DNA of 64,000 bases, from NCBI GenBank assembly GCA_016208015.1, contig JACQYW010000007.1, positions 41,155 to 105,154 on the forward strand, written 5' to 3'. Made by a program: the position numbers and the translations under genes. The DNA is from Nitrosomonadales bacterium (GTDB taxonomy: Bacteria; Pseudomonadota; Gammaproteobacteria; Burkholderiales; Gallionellaceae). Below the pieces are notes generated by a model, which was not told the DNA's origin, did not search any database, and saw nothing but the letters and a program-made list of their open reading frames with translations. This document shows, piece after piece, positions 46,615-56,516 of the stretch; within the stretch, counting starts at the first letter, position 1, and every line of letters starts with the position of its first letter.

Positions 46615-48353
46615 GCGCTCAGCCCCGCAATCATGCTCAGTATCCGATCCGTGCACTGCTTCAGCTCGGCATCAATCACCGCCAGCGGTCGCGGCGGCTC
46701 AAACACATAGAAGTGGCGATTGAACGGGATTTCGTAACCGACCTTGGTTTTGTCGTGGTCTATCCACGCATCAGGCGCATGGGGCAGCACCTCGCGTTTG
46801 AAGTAGGTTTCCACGTCTTCGTTGAGCGGGACATTTTCGGTGTCGCGCAGGTTGGCATCGGTTTGCGGTTTGCCTTTGAGTTTGCCTTTTTCGTGCAGCA
46901 CGATTTTGCCTTGTGTATCTTTCAGCGGGCGCTCGACCGTGATGGTGCGGTAGCCGAAGTCTTCGCTGTTGAAGATGCGGCTGATGGGCTTGCCGTCTTT
47001 TTCCGCTTCGACGCATTCGCCAAACAAGCGGGTGATCTCGGCAATGTGTTCATCCGAGAGTTCCTTGCGTTTGCTGCCCAGGCTCTTGCGCATCTTTTGC
47101 CAGAAGGATGAGGCGTCGATGAGTTGCACTTTGCCTTTGCGATGTTCCGGTTTGCGGTTGGAGAGTATCCAGACGTAGGTGCTGATGCCGGTGTTGTAGA
47201 ACATGTCGGTGGGCAGGCCGATGATGGCTTCGACCAGATCGTTTTCCAGCACGTAACGGCGGATTTCGCTTTCGCCGCTACCCGCGCCGCCGGTGAAGAG
47301 CGGCGAGCCGTTGAGCACAATGCCGAAGCGGCTGCCGCCGTCTTTGGCGGGGCGCATTTTGCTGATGAGGTGCAGCAGGAACAGCAGCGAACCATCGGAG
47401 ACGCGCGGCAGGCCGGGGCCGAAGCGGCCGTTGAAGCCTTGGGTTTCGTGTTCTTTGCGAATTTCCTTTTCGACCTTTTTCCATTCCACGCCGAACGGCG
47501 GGTTGGAGAGCATGTAGTCGAACTTGGTGTGCGGGTGGCCGTCTTCGGAAAGGGTGTTGCCGGGAATGATGTTGGCAACATCCTGCCCTTTGATGAGCAT
47601 GTCGGCCTTGCAGATGGCATAGGACTCGTCGTTGAGTTCTTGCCCGTGCATGGTGAGGCGCGCGCCGGGGTTGTGCTCTTCGAGGTATTCGCCCGCGATG
47701 GAGAGCATGCCGCCCGTGCCCGCTGTTGGGTCATAAATGGTGCGCACCACGCCGGGCTTGCTGAGCACTTCGTCATCTTCGATGAACAGCAGGTTGACCA
47801 TGAGGCGGATGACTTCGCGCGGGGTGAAGTGTTCTCCGGCGGTTTCGTTGGAGATTTCGGCGAACTTGCGGATCAGCTCTTCGAACACCAGGCCCATCTG
47901 CCCATTGCTGACGGCTTCGGGGTGCAGGTCGATGTTGGTGAATTTTTCGGTGACCTGGTACAGCAGCCCGGCCCGCGCCAGACGGTCGATCTGGATATGG
48001 AATTCGAAGCGCTCGAAGATGTCGCGCACTGCCGGGGCAAACTCGCCGATATAGCTGTAGAGGTTTTCGCGGATGTGGTCCTGGTCGCCCATGAGCTTTT
48101 TCATGTCCAGCGGCGAGGTGTTGTAAAAGCCTTGCTTGGATTTACGCAGCAGGTAGGGCTCTGGGTTGATCCCGGCTTGTTGCTGTTTGGCGTATTCAGC
48201 CAGTACGGCGGATTTAGTGGCTTCGAGCACACAGTCGAGACGGCGTAGCACGGTAAACGGCAGGATCACCTTGCCGTATTCGGATTGCTTGTAGTCACCA
48301 CGCAGAAGGTCGGCAACCGACCAGATGAAAGAAGAAAGCGCTTGCTGATTCAT
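46611..48353 (-). CDS. hsdM: Type I restriction-modification methyltransferase subunit (HsdM)
   Basis: The protein has 580 residues. It has an N-terminal HsdM_N helical domain (about 5-140), then the N6-adenine methyltransferase core with motif [10 protein letters not shown] (208-216) and catalytic NPPF (284-287). It methylates adenine in the sequence chosen by HsdS and protects host DNA. It is the first gene of the leftward operon. The 330-bp gap upstream separates it from the divergent XRE gene. Confidence 0.95.
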   Translation of the reverse strand: MNQQALSSFIWSVADLLRGDYKQSEYGKVILPFTVLRRLDCVLEATKSAVLAEYAKQQQAGINPEPYLLRKSKQGFYNTSPLDMKKLMGDQDHIRENLYSYIGEFAPAVRDIFERFEFHIQIDRLARAGLLYQVTEKFTNIDLHPEAVSNGQMGLVFEELIRKFAEISNETAGEHFTPREVIRLMVNLLFIEDDEVLSKPGVVRTIYDPTAGTGGMLSIAGEYLEEHNPGARLTMHGQELNDESYAICKADMLIKGQDVANIIPGNTLSEDGHPHTKFDYMLSNPPFGVEWKKVEKEIRKEHETQGFNGRFGPGLPRVSDGSLLFLLHLISKMRPAKDGGSRFGIVLNGSPLFTGGAGSGESEIRRYVLENDLVEAIIGLPTDMFYNTGISTYVWILSNRKPEHRKGKVQLIDASSFWQKMRKSLGSKRKELSDEHIAEITRLFGECVEAEKDGKPISRIFNSEDFGYRTITVERPLKDTQGKIVLHEKGKLKGKPQTDANLRDTENVPLNEDVETYFKREVLPHAPDAWIDHDKTKVGYEIPFNRHFYVFEPPRPLAVIDAELKQCTDRILSMIAGLSA

Positions 48354-48684
48354 TGGTTACGACCAGATTTAGGAACCTGCGCATTCTGGGGGGTAAGTGG
48401 CAACAGCACAATATGCCGAAAGGCATAGAGGGACCTCGCCAGGGGCATTGTCTAACCATATGTTGAAGTCTTAAATCCAGCAATCATCCATTTTGAATCA
48501 CTACATCAAATATCCCCCAAAATTTGGCATGACCAATCAATACGATGGATGCAAATTGAACTAACGGTGCTGAATATTGCACTTTAAGTGCCATTTATTA
48601 TCCTTTATTTCAATTACTTAGGTGTTGACAAGGGGGTCTGAGCAAGTACAATGCATTGTGTTTACAAGTTCAAAGATTTGGAAA
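48354..48684. promoter_or_regulatory. Divergent hsdM / xre control region with a strong promoter and operator-like palindrome
   Basis: Reading rightward, TTGACA (48625-48630), a 16-bp spacer and TACAAT (48647-48652) form a near-consensus sigma-70 promoter for the XRE gene. A perfect 12-bp palindrome ACAATGCATTGT (48648-48659) overlaps the -10 box and is a good candidate operator for the XRE protein itself. The hsdM-proximal half shows nothing clear. Confidence 0.65.
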
Positions 48685-49119
48685 ATGAGCCCCTTCGCAA
48701 AACTGCTTCACGACTACCGAATTAAGGCTGGACTGCGCCAAAAGGAATTGGCAGATCTGCTTGGATATGAGCAAAGCTACCTTTCGGCGCTGGAGCTTGG
48801 GCTTAAGGGCCCACCCAATAGGGAATTTGCGGGCCAATTGGTAAAGGTATTGGAGCTGGATCAGGATGAACAAATCACTTTGAGGGAAGCGCTGGCCGCA
48901 TCTCAACGCAAAGTGGATGTGCCTAACGAGGCGCCGATTGAAATATTCTGGATGTGCCACAAGCTGCGGCAGCAGATTGATCGGCTGCATCCGCTTCAAA
49001 TTGAATTGATGACGACGGCGCTGAATTTGCCGTCGGAATTTAACCTGGTGAATACGGAACTACCCGCGCGGCTTCGCCGGCGTAGCCATAAATCCACCAT
49101 ACAGGGGGGCCAAAAGTAA
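48685..49119 (+). CDS. XRE-family helix-turn-helix regulator
   Basis: The protein has 144 residues. The HTH lies at about 5-62: FAKLLHDYRIKAGLRQKELADLLG then YLSALELGLKGPPN. The C-terminal half has no recognised domain. ATG 48685 is preferred, since it begins the HTH fold and lies about 30 bp after the predicted promoter. Located between hsdM (divergent) and tnsA (same direction), it may control the restriction operon, the transposition genes or both. Confidence 0.82.
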   Translation: MSPFAKLLHDYRIKAGLRQKELADLLGYEQSYLSALELGLKGPPNREFAGQLVKVLELDQDEQITLREALAASQRKVDVPNEAPIEIFWMCHKLRQQIDRLHPLQIELMTTALNLPSEFNLVNTELPARLRRRSHKSTIQGGQK

Positions 49120-49360
49120 AAAGGGACCAACCTTTCGGCTGATCCCCTTGGCTAAGCAGCTGACGCTACTCGTCCTGACAACGTAAGTATCGTCTCTGCC
49201 CGCCTCGGGCGTCAAGCCATTTCTATGTAACCAGGTAACACAGACTGAGGGAAATTACCCGCAGCGGTGGTTATTACGCCTCAATTTTGTGTTTTCGGAT
49301 TTGTCGCCAAGCAAGTCAGGGACAACTGTTGCCTGAATTTGCAAAACCAAGGAGATTGAG
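49120..49360. other. Gap before tnsA with a hairpin
   Basis: AAGGGACCAACC...GGCTGATCCCCTT (about 49121-49150) can fold into an imperfect hairpin after the XRE gene. The rest holds no gene. AAGGAG sits at 49350-49355, just before the tnsA ATG. Confidence 0.35.
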
Positions 49361-50005
49361 ATGCCGGTCAGAAAAGTTGTGACGCCTTCAGGGCGAGGAA
49401 TAAGAGGCTACGAGCCATCGAAAAAAATGGGAAGAATGATTGCGTGGGAATCACCTGTCGAAAAAGACGCAATCTTGCTCTTTGAATTTTCGCCTGGCGT
49501 TGTTGAATTCCGTGAGCAGCCAGAGAAGATTCAATACTACGTAGCTGGCGAGCAGTTCACGTACTTTCCAGATTTTGAAGTTGTGCTGACACACGGGGAA
49601 ATCATTCACGTTGAGGTGAAGCCTGCATCAAAGCTCAAAAAGCGCGCGCTGAAAAACCGTTTGGAACAGATTGCCCAGCACTATGCGCAGAAAGAACGGC
49701 CGTTTCGCATCTTGACGGACGAGGAAATCAGGGCTGAACCACGTCTTTCCAATCTCAAGCTGCTCTCGTACCACCAAAGAGAGAGCGATCCGGACGGCAG
49801 CAAGTTGTCTGAATGGGTCGAGCAGTTCTTGATACTGCCAGCAAAAACCATCGCGGGCGCTACGGCTGTGCTTGGTGACGTTGCCAAAGTATATCGCCTG
49901 CTTGCAGCTGGATTCCTGCGCTGCGACCTGAGCAAACCGATTTCACCCGACTCAATTATCAGCTTCATGCGGAAGGGAGAAGAAAATGCTGCGCTTCTCT
50001 TTTAG
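49361..50005 (+). CDS. tnsA: Tn7-like transposase subunit TnsA (endonuclease)
   Basis: The protein has 214 residues. This restriction-endonuclease-fold nuclease cuts the 5' strands at the transposon ends, enabling cut-and-paste with TnsB. Likely active residues are E34 (AWESPVEKD), D71 (YFPDFEV) and E85/K87 (HVEVKPAS). A C-terminal helical domain (about 125-214) should contact TnsB/TnsC. A strong ribosome-binding site AAGGAG precedes the ATG. The 3' end overlaps tnsB by 20 bases. All expected catalytic residues are present. Confidence 0.93.
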   Translation: MPVRKVVTPSGRGIRGYEPSKKMGRMIAWESPVEKDAILLFEFSPGVVEFREQPEKIQYYVAGEQFTYFPDFEVVLTHGEIIHVEVKPASKLKKRALKNRLEQIAQHYAQKERPFRILTDEEIRAEPRLSNLKLLSYHQRESDPDGSKLSEWVEQFLILPAKTIAGATAVLGDVAKVYRLLAAGFLRCDLSKPISPDSIISFMRKGEENAALLF

Positions 50006-51971
50006 ACGCGGGCTGCGATTTTTTGAAGGACTTGCTGCCTGGACTATTTCCCGTCGATTTGAAACCGGCAAGATCCAAATGGAAGATGAGAAAGGTGAAC
50101 TCAGAAACATGACCGAGGATGAGGTCATGAGGAAGTATGTGAAGGGCGAGCTAGTTGTGGATGCTGAAACCCTCCCATCAAAAGAACCAGCTTGCCACAT
50201 TTTGGTACCGCGTGATCTATCAACCTTTCCTGAGAAAGAACAGAAAGAGGCTCTTCGCAAACAAGAGTATCTAAAAAAACTGAGCGAAATTGGTCCAATT
50301 TGCTACACAGCTGAACCTCTGAAAAAGAACATCTTGAAGATAGCGGCGGAGATTGGGGATTCTAATCCGCCCAGCGTTAGTACCATCTTCAGGTGGAATA
50401 CGAGATTCGGAGTTGGAAAGAGTGCAACGTCCTTGGTGAATCGAAACGAAAAGAAAGGTCGTCGTTCTTCAATCAGCGGGGAAGTTCAGCAAATCGTTGA
50501 TGTTGCCATAGAAGAGATCTATTTCAACAAGCAAAAATATTCCAAGAAAGATGTTTGCGAGCGAATTCAGCGAGCGATAAGAAGCGCTAACGCAACACGT
50601 TGCAACGCTGATCAACTGGTTGAACCTTCAATTGCCACGATGTATCGGTACTTCGACCGGCTGTATCAATACGAGGTAGATTTGGCGCGCCTTGGTAGGA
50701 CAGCTGCTACGAGCCAACACCGCCCATCGCTGGGATTGGTCAGGGTGAAACGGATTCACGATCGCTGGGAAGTCGACCATACACCGCTAGATCTACTGGT
50801 CTACTGTGAGAAAACTGGCCTGCCGATGGGAAGGCCATGGATAACCGTTATCATCGATCGGTATAGCCGCTACATCCTGGGCTTCTACATAAGCTTCCAG
50901 CATCCGTCTGCGAACTCCGTACTTCAGGCGGTCGTACACGCCATATTGCCAAAGGAAGAATTCCTTTCCCAATTCCCGGATATCAAAGCTAAATGGTTAG
51001 CAATGGGCTTCGGTGACATTATCGTTTGCGATAACGGGATGGATTTCCACTCTGAATCATTTATCGCCGCATGCCAAGAGATTGGATTGAGTGTTTGGTT
51101 CTGCCCGGCTAAAACACCTCAATACAAAGGATCCATCGAACGCTTCTTTCGAACTCTCAATCATGGATTGATACACAAATTACCAGGGTCTGTATTCAAC
51201 AATCCAGATAACCGAGGCGATTACGAATCTGAAAAACTTGCCGCAATAAGCTTTCAAGCATTAAACCATCTCATAACCAAGTGGATTGTTGAGATCTACC
51301 ACCAAACACCACATCGTTCCCTCAGAACAACGCCGCACAACATGTGGCAAAAGGGAATGGCAGAACGATTGATCGAACACCCGGTTTCTCCTGATCAACT
51401 GAGAATCATTGCCGGCAAAACCAAGACACGCAGTCTGTTCCTCTATGGCATTGAACTGGACGGCCTCAAATACAACTCTAAACAGCTTCAATACATTCGT
51501 CGCCGCGAAGGTGAAACGATTGAAATCAGACTCAAGTATTACGAGGAGGACGTTGGATATATTCACGTCTGGGACTCTGTTGAAAAGGGATATCTGCGTG
51601 TAGATGCGGTTAACAGCGAATATGCCAATGGGTTACACCGAGCTCAGCATCGCCTAATTCGTCAGCACGCGCGCGATAAAGAATGGGACCACACGAACGT
51701 GGAGCGGTTGATGGATGCGAAAGTGGAAATGGCAAAGATCATTTTGGACGCCACCAAGTCCAGGAAAATGATTGATCGCAAACTGGCAGCCCAAGCTCGC
51801 GGTATCAATAGTTCAAATCAAACTGACTCGATGGTCAGCGCCTGCTCTCCCATCTGTAAGTCGAGCGCACTCCTCCCTGAGCAGGAAGATTTTGGGCTGG
51901 ACGAGGATATATCCCATCTGTATGTGGAGCGGGACTACTTTTCACGCGGTAACAAACATCAGGAGATCTGA
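49986..51971 (+). CDS. tnsB: Tn7-like DDE transposase TnsB
   Basis: The protein has 661 residues. N-terminal helical DNA-binding regions (about 50-240) precede the retroviral-integrase-type catalytic core with D264 (RWEVDHTPLD), D349 (VCDNGMDFHS) and E385 (YKGSIERFFRTLNH). A C-terminal Mu-type beta-barrel and tail follow (about 455-661). It binds the repeated sites in the transposon ends and joins 3' ends to target DNA. The active triad is intact. Confidence 0.95.
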   Translation: MLRFSFRRGLRFFEGLAAWTISRRFETGKIQMEDEKGELRNMTEDEVMRKYVKGELVVDAETLPSKEPACHILVPRDLSTFPEKEQKEALRKQEYLKKLSEIGPICYTAEPLKKNILKIAAEIGDSNPPSVSTIFRWNTRFGVGKSATSLVNRNEKKGRRSSISGEVQQIVDVAIEEIYFNKQKYSKKDVCERIQRAIRSANATRCNADQLVEPSIATMYRYFDRLYQYEVDLARLGRTAATSQHRPSLGLVRVKRIHDRWEVDHTPLDLLVYCEKTGLPMGRPWITVIIDRYSRYILGFYISFQHPSANSVLQAVVHAILPKEEFLSQFPDIKAKWLAMGFGDIIVCDNGMDFHSESFIAACQEIGLSVWFCPAKTPQYKGSIERFFRTLNHGLIHKLPGSVFNNPDNRGDYESEKLAAISFQALNHLITKWIVEIYHQTPHRSLRTTPHNMWQKGMAERLIEHPVSPDQLRIIAGKTKTRSLFLYGIELDGLKYNSKQLQYIRRREGETIEIRLKYYEEDVGYIHVWDSVEKGYLRVDAVNSEYANGLHRAQHRLIRQHARDKEWDHTNVERLMDAKVEMAKIILDATKSRKMIDRKLAAQARGINSSNQTDSMVSACSPICKSSALLPEQEDFGLDEDISHLYVERDYFSRGNKHQEI

Positions 51972-51972
51972 C

Positions 51973-52902
51973 ATGACATACACAGTTCGTAACGACATTG
52001 TTGTGCACAAATACTTTAAGAACGCTGCATCAAAACTGGAACGAGTTCACCAGCGCAGCAAGTCTATTGGATTTGCTGAGGGCCTATTCATTACTGGTTT
52101 GTCGGGGACAGGCAAAACTACTCTCATCAACTACTATGTGGAAAGGCACCGTGGCGTAGAAGAACCGGATCGAACTACCGTTCCCGTACTGGTGGTAGAA
52201 ACACCGTCGGCCCCTACCGCAAAGAATCTTGCAGAAACGATTCAGATCGCTTTGACGGGAGATATTGCGAAGGGCACAACAGAGTTTCAAACAAATCGCA
52301 TCTTCATTCTTCTTAAAGAGTTGAAGGTCGAGCTTCTCATCATCGATGAAATTCAACACTTCGTAGACCGGAAACATATCGCAGAAACGGCAAGAGTCAC
52401 AGACTGGCTCAAATCGTTTATTAACAAAGCGCAGATACCAGTTGTGCTAATTGGTTTACCACGCAGTCTTCAAATACTGGAGCTCAACGAGCAGCTGAGA
52501 CGCAGATTTTCCGCGCGATGCCACTTGCAGCCGTTTGGATTCAATGACGCGATCCAGCAAAGAACATTTCGGGCTGTGCTTAAGGTACTTGAGGAAGGAT
52601 TGCCGTACAAATGCGAGGCGTCGATGTACGGATTCACAATGGCTTACCGACTTCACTACGCAAGCAACGGCCTATTTGACTATATCGCCAAAATTATCGA
52701 TGGCGCTGTAGAAATCACAAGTAGCAGCACTTCAAAAGTCATCACACCAGCTGTGTTTGAACAGGCATTCCTCGATACTGTGTGGAATGACGCTCCAAGC
52801 GAACTCAATCCGTTTTCGTCCAAGTTCGTCTATCGTAGATTGGACAAATTCAGTGAGCCATTCTATTGCCCTGATGTTGATAGGCAGAAGGCAGCAGCAT
52901 GA
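51973..52902 (+). CDS. tnsC: Tn7-like AAA+ regulator TnsC (TniB-sized)
   Basis: The protein has 309 residues. Walker A is GLSGTGKTT (42-50) and Walker B LLIIDEIQ (121-128, D125/E126), and Arg-finger-type arginines lie at RRRFSARC. It links the target-selection protein to TnsA/TnsB. It is much shorter than Tn7 TnsC and close in size to TniB of Tn5053-like and CRISPR-associated elements. The ATG at 51973 lies one base past the tnsB stop, with AGGAG inside the tnsB 3' end. Confidence 0.94.
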   Translation: MTYTVRNDIVVHKYFKNAASKLERVHQRSKSIGFAEGLFITGLSGTGKTTLINYYVERHRGVEEPDRTTVPVLVVETPSAPTAKNLAETIQIALTGDIAKGTTEFQTNRIFILLKELKVELLIIDEIQHFVDRKHIAETARVTDWLKSFINKAQIPVVLIGLPRSLQILELNEQLRRRFSARCHLQPFGFNDAIQQRTFRAVLKVLEEGLPYKCEASMYGFTMAYRLHYASNGLFDYIAKIIDGAVEITSSSTSKVITPAVFEQAFLDTVWNDAPSELNPFSSKFVYRRLDKFSEPFYCPDVDRQKAAA

Positions 52903-54725
52903 AATTGGTAGAGCCAACAAAGTTGGCTATCCGACCTTATCCATTTCCTGATGAGGGCGCGCGCGGTTATGTGCAGCGGCTAGCAACAGTGAATGGGCTG
53001 CGATGTATCCAGGTCGGCAATTCCACTGGCAACTTCATATCTCTAGCTGAATTGAAGGGGTTGCTGGATAGAGACGATTCCGAACATTGGATAAATCATC
53101 CGGAATACATCTATTGGGATGAACGCACAAGGAGGTCATCTCCAGTATGGTATTGGAAAAGCCGAAAGTTCTGCCCCCAATGTCTAAAGGAGAGTCGCCA
53201 CTGGAGGGTTGATTGGGAGTTGAAGTGGATGGCAGTTTGCGTCAAACACAATGTCGAATTGGTCGAGACATGTCCAAAGTGTCTTCGGCCCGTTCCATGG
53301 AATGCACAGCTTTTGTACGAGTGCAGATGTGGCTTTGATTTGACGCATGCACATGCGACACCGTGCTTAGAGGAGGAACAGAAGTTGGGGTTGACCATCC
53401 AAGCCAGCCTTGGATTGGCTGGTTGGCCAGAATCACTCAAACAACTTGAGCACACAAGCTTGCATAAGCTCATCCGAGTGATCGATTGCCTTGGCACCCT
53501 TAATGACCCGTGCAGCAGTAATCCAAAACAAATATTCAAACAGGCTGCCGAGTGTTTGGGTGAATGGCCGTCAAAATATCGATCGGCCTTGATTGGAATA
53601 CAGAACGAAAGGAAGTGCGAAGACGGTGTACCAAGCATTCGTCAAACTTTTGGAAAGGCATACACAGATCTTTATTCAAATTGCAATCATGATGACTTGG
53701 AGTTTGTTCGCAGCGAGTTCGAAGCACATATTTGTGACAACTGGAATTGGCCGCTCGACAGCAAAAGCAGCTGCTATCCGAAAAATGTCAAAAGTCGAAA
53801 ATGGATTCCAGCCACTCAGGCGAGTATGGAACTCAATATTCGATATCGAAGATTAGCGGCCTTGATAAGTGAGGGCAACATAGAAAGTCAGACTGTAGTA
53901 CTTCCGAGTGGCCGCAAATATCTATCAGTCCGGGAAATGGACCTAAAGAAGACGATTCGGGAAATTATCACGAACAAAATCACACTGTTTCAGGCAACCC
54001 AGATGTTGGGGATATCCGAAAAGAGGGTGAAGTCGCTGATCGAAGCAGGCGTTCTACAGACCGATTCAGAAAAACAATCCTCAGCAGAGCAATGGGAGAT
54101 TAGTAGAAAAAGCCTGCTGGAATTGCTAGCGATAGGACAGGCTGCGCCTGAAATAGATGAAGTTGGTAAAGAACATCTGCTGCTGAAAAATCTTGCTAGA
54201 AGTGGGCTACGAACAAGCTCGGTGTTGCCGGCGTTGATTGGAGGAATTGTCAGCGGACGAATTGAAGTTGAGGCAAGGCTAAGAAATGTGCCTGGAATAA
54301 GCGGCTGGGTATTTGCAGCAAGCAAATACGATCACTGGAAAAAATCCCAGGTTGAATTGGCGGAAGACTACTACTCAATTCAAGAGTCAGCCGAAGTTCT
54401 TCAGGTAAAGCAAAGTGTGGCGTATGACCTGGCAAAACATGGCTTGCTTAAGACAGACATCATCAATCGCAACGGATTTAGCAGTGCAATAGTCACAAAA
54501 TCGAATATCGATCAATTCCGGCACCAATACGTCTTTGGCCGCGACCTGGCTAGTGAGCTCGGTACATCACCTCGCAAGATCATTCAACTTCTCAACGAAA
54601 TGGATGTGCATCCGACTCTCGCACTAAAGAAAGCTGCAAAACCACAAGCCGTGTTTGAAAAGACTAGTGAACTTATGCAATGTTGGAATGCAGTACTGGA
54701 ACGCAAATTAATTTCGAAAAAATAA
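52899..54725 (+). CDS. tniQ: TniQ/TnsD-family target-site selector
   Basis: The protein has 608 residues. The N-terminal TniQ domain (about 15-150) has the zinc-binding set C92/C95 (FCPQC), C114/H117, C125/C128 (CPKC) and C142/C144. The long C-terminal part (about 200-608) contains helix-turn-helix-like segments, as in TnsD proteins that read a specific DNA site. Overlap with tnsC is ATGA. Its size makes it a TnsD rather than the short TniQ of CRISPR-guided elements. Insertion exactly behind gyrB makes the gyrB 3' end its probable target. Confidence 0.92.
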   Translation: MKLVEPTKLAIRPYPFPDEGARGYVQRLATVNGLRCIQVGNSTGNFISLAELKGLLDRDDSEHWINHPEYIYWDERTRRSSPVWYWKSRKFCPQCLKESRHWRVDWELKWMAVCVKHNVELVETCPKCLRPVPWNAQLLYECRCGFDLTHAHATPCLEEEQKLGLTIQASLGLAGWPESLKQLEHTSLHKLIRVIDCLGTLNDPCSSNPKQIFKQAAECLGEWPSKYRSALIGIQNERKCEDGVPSIRQTFGKAYTDLYSNCNHDDLEFVRSEFEAHICDNWNWPLDSKSSCYPKNVKSRKWIPATQASMELNIRYRRLAALISEGNIESQTVVLPSGRKYLSVREMDLKKTIREIITNKITLFQATQMLGISEKRVKSLIEAGVLQTDSEKQSSAEQWEISRKSLLELLAIGQAAPEIDEVGKEHLLLKNLARSGLRTSSVLPALIGGIVSGRIEVEARLRNVPGISGWVFAASKYDHWKKSQVELAEDYYSIQESAEVLQVKQSVAYDLAKHGLLKTDIINRNGFSSAIVTKSNIDQFRHQYVFGRDLASELGTSPRKIIQLLNEMDVHPTLALKKAAKPQAVFEKTSELMQCWNAVLERKLISKK

Positions 54726-54774
54726 TCTGCTGCAATGCGCGTGCACTAGTGGCTTTATCAGAAAGGGTAACAAC

Positions 54775-55209
54775 ATGAAAAAAGATTCAGAGATGGACAA
54801 AATGCTACTGGAGACCATTATCAGTTTGGAGGTTAAGCCCTCCTTCTGGAAAGCGGCCCCAGTAGAAGTTGAACCACAAAAGTGGCTGGAGGCTTGGCAA
54901 GTAGTGAAGGTTGTAAAATCAAATGGCTTCGAAGAACGATTCGGGTTTCATTTTGTTGGCCGGAATTGCCGCGAACACAATGGTGCAGTTTCGAGCAAGA
55001 TCGAAAAGTTCGATCCGAAGACATTGCGCGGGGTAACACACAGCGGGAGGGTATATCAGCTAGTTGGTCTCCCCGGTTACTCTAGTGACGCGCAATATGT
55101 CCTCGATTGCTGGAGTCAGGCAAATCAAGTCGAAACAGCAAATGCAACAGAGGAGTTCGTGAAGCAATATGGTATTTCGTTGGAGCACATTGATCAGCTG
55201 ATGCGCTGA
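54775..55209 (+). CDS. Unknown protein downstream of tniQ
   Basis: The protein has 144 residues. I see no known domain. It has a mixed alpha/beta look with KWLEAWQVVKVVKSNGFEERFGFHF and HSGRVYQLVGLPGYSSDAQYVLDCW. It starts 49 bp after tniQ on the same strand, in the slot where tnsE lies in Tn7, but it is far shorter than TnsE and does not resemble it. It may be a transposition accessory or the first cargo gene. Confidence 0.55.
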   Translation: MKKDSEMDKMLLETIISLEVKPSFWKAAPVEVEPQKWLEAWQVVKVVKSNGFEERFGFHFVGRNCREHNGAVSSKIEKFDPKTLRGVTHSGRVYQLVGLPGYSSDAQYVLDCWSQANQVETANATEEFVKQYGISLEHIDQLMR

Positions 55210-55233
55210 TTGTGCGGCGAGAGCTCATTCACA

Positions 55234-55482
55234 ATGCACTGGCTAACCATCCTGACGGCGTTGATCTATTCGGCCATCCTAGCCTTCTTCGTGCTCATTC
55301 AAGGATGGGAGCTATGGCGTGCTGCCGTGGTGGTATTGGGCTTGGCATTCAGCTTGATCCTGGTAATCATTGGGGTAATCGCTGCGTTGCCAAGAACTGA
55401 AGCAGAACCGTTCTGGCAAGGACTCCGAACGGCAATGAGAACGGAATTGCGCGGATTGGTGGATTTGATTCGCTTCAAATAA
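55234..55482 (+). CDS. Small two-helix membrane protein
   Basis: The protein has about 82 residues from ATG 55234 (a TTG start at 55210 is also possible). Two membrane helices (about 4-24 and 29-51) are followed by a short basic tail (TAMRTELRGLVDLIRFK). It directly follows the preceding gene on the same strand and may be co-transcribed with the tns operon. No family recognised. Confidence 0.5.
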   Translation: MHWLTILTALIYSAILAFFVLIQGWELWRAAVVVLGLAFSLILVIIGVIAALPRTEAEPFWQGLRTAMRTELRGLVDLIRFK

Positions 55483-55645
55483 TTTGTAGTAGTCGGGTTT
55501 GATCCGCAGCGTCCGATACTCGACCATTGCGGTCATCGGAAATATCCACGAACTAAGTCAGCTCCAAGACACCAAACGGTCGTTGCTCAAAACCATTGCG
55601 ATGCTGCCCCCCCAGGAGGAACCCTGCTGCCCCTACGAATGGATC

Positions 55646-55672
55646 AAAAACCCCGCCGAAGCGGGGTTCATA
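55646..55672. terminator. Terminator between the tns-side operon and the convergent small gene
   Basis: AACCCCGC-CGAA-GCGGGGTT is a perfect stem. On the minus strand it is followed by TTTTT, so it ends the gene at 55681-55929; on the plus strand it may weakly end the tns-side transcript. Confidence 0.8.
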
Positions 55673-55680
55673 ACGTACTG

Positions 55681-55929
55681 CTAGCGCGCCTTATTCGACT
55701 GAGATAAAACAGTGGCGGCTAAGGTCTTGGTGTCGTCGCTATACTTCTCGCTTTGCATCACCTTGGAAGCTAGAGTTTCCATCTCTTTCCCTGTTTGCTT
55801 ATGTGTGCCTGCTTGAGCTAGAGCAGCGCCAGCGAGCTGTTTTGCTACATGGGATGCGTTATTGTCCTGAAGGGTTTGGGCAGCCAGTGAAGCAACCTTT
55901 CCCGATGTTTGCTTGGAATTAATAGTCAT
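55681..55929 (-). CDS. Small conserved helical protein of unknown function
   Basis: The protein has 82 residues from ATG 55929, with AAGGA upstream. The sequence MTINSKQTSGKVASLAAQTL, an Ala/Gln/Ser-rich middle and a LAATVLSQSNKAR end resembles a small protein often seen on plasmids and integrative elements. It has no membrane segment or obvious binding motif and looks all-helical. It is convergent with the tns-side genes. Function unknown. Confidence 0.65.
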   Translation of the reverse strand: MTINSKQTSGKVASLAAQTLQDNNASHVAKQLAGAALAQAGTHKQTGKEMETLASKVMQSEKYSDDTKTLAATVLSQSNKAR

Positions 55930-56516
55930 GATGCGTATCCTTTTTTGATGCAGCCGTCTAGTGTTGACCCATGGGCCTTTTTGGTACACCATTTGGCTGC
56001 CAGTTGAACGAGTTGGTTTTATTGGCCCTGCGGCTCACTTCTAGACCCCTTCCACGGATAACCTAGTTGTGGGCCGTTATTTATTCTCTCGCGGTATCGG
56101 ACCGGCTATCCGCAAGAGCTATTTATCTTCTCATTTCCTTCCCCTAAGTTCTGTCAAAAAGCAAAAAACCACCATATCTAGTAGTGCGCTCTTTGATTTT
56201 GACTAATTGTAGGGGGTCAGAAAGTTTTTTCAAGCGATAAATTGTCGCCCGAAAATTGACTTGGTTAAAGAAAAGTGCAGAGGCGATCCAAATTGAGGGG
56301 AGTGGGGCTCTACATGAGTATCATGTGTAGTAGTTCAGTCTTGGCCTGACAGAACTTGTCCGATGTTCGGTGCCAAAGCTGCCGCTATAGCAAGACCGCG
56401 ATACGTCTGTTGAGCAACACAAAGCGGTCATCTATGACGTTCGATTGCATCCGCGATTGCCATTCATTACTATGCGGTCGGTCACTTCGCATAATAATTG
56501 TTAGAACTCATCTCCA
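55930..56516. other. Gene-free cargo stretch
   Basis: This 587-bp stretch has no convincing gene in any frame. Composition is mixed and no long repeats are seen. It likely includes the promoters of the flanking divergent genes (the small helical gene leftward and the HEPN gene rightward). Confidence 0.45.

Noticed and set aside
51772..51972. Upstream extension of tnsC
   Set aside because: It lies inside tnsB in another frame; AGGAG and ATG at 51973 begin the conserved TniB-like protein.
55499..55684. Plus-strand 61-codon frame after the small membrane protein gene
   Set aside because: It runs through the terminator stem, lacks a ribosome-binding site and has no recognisable sequence.
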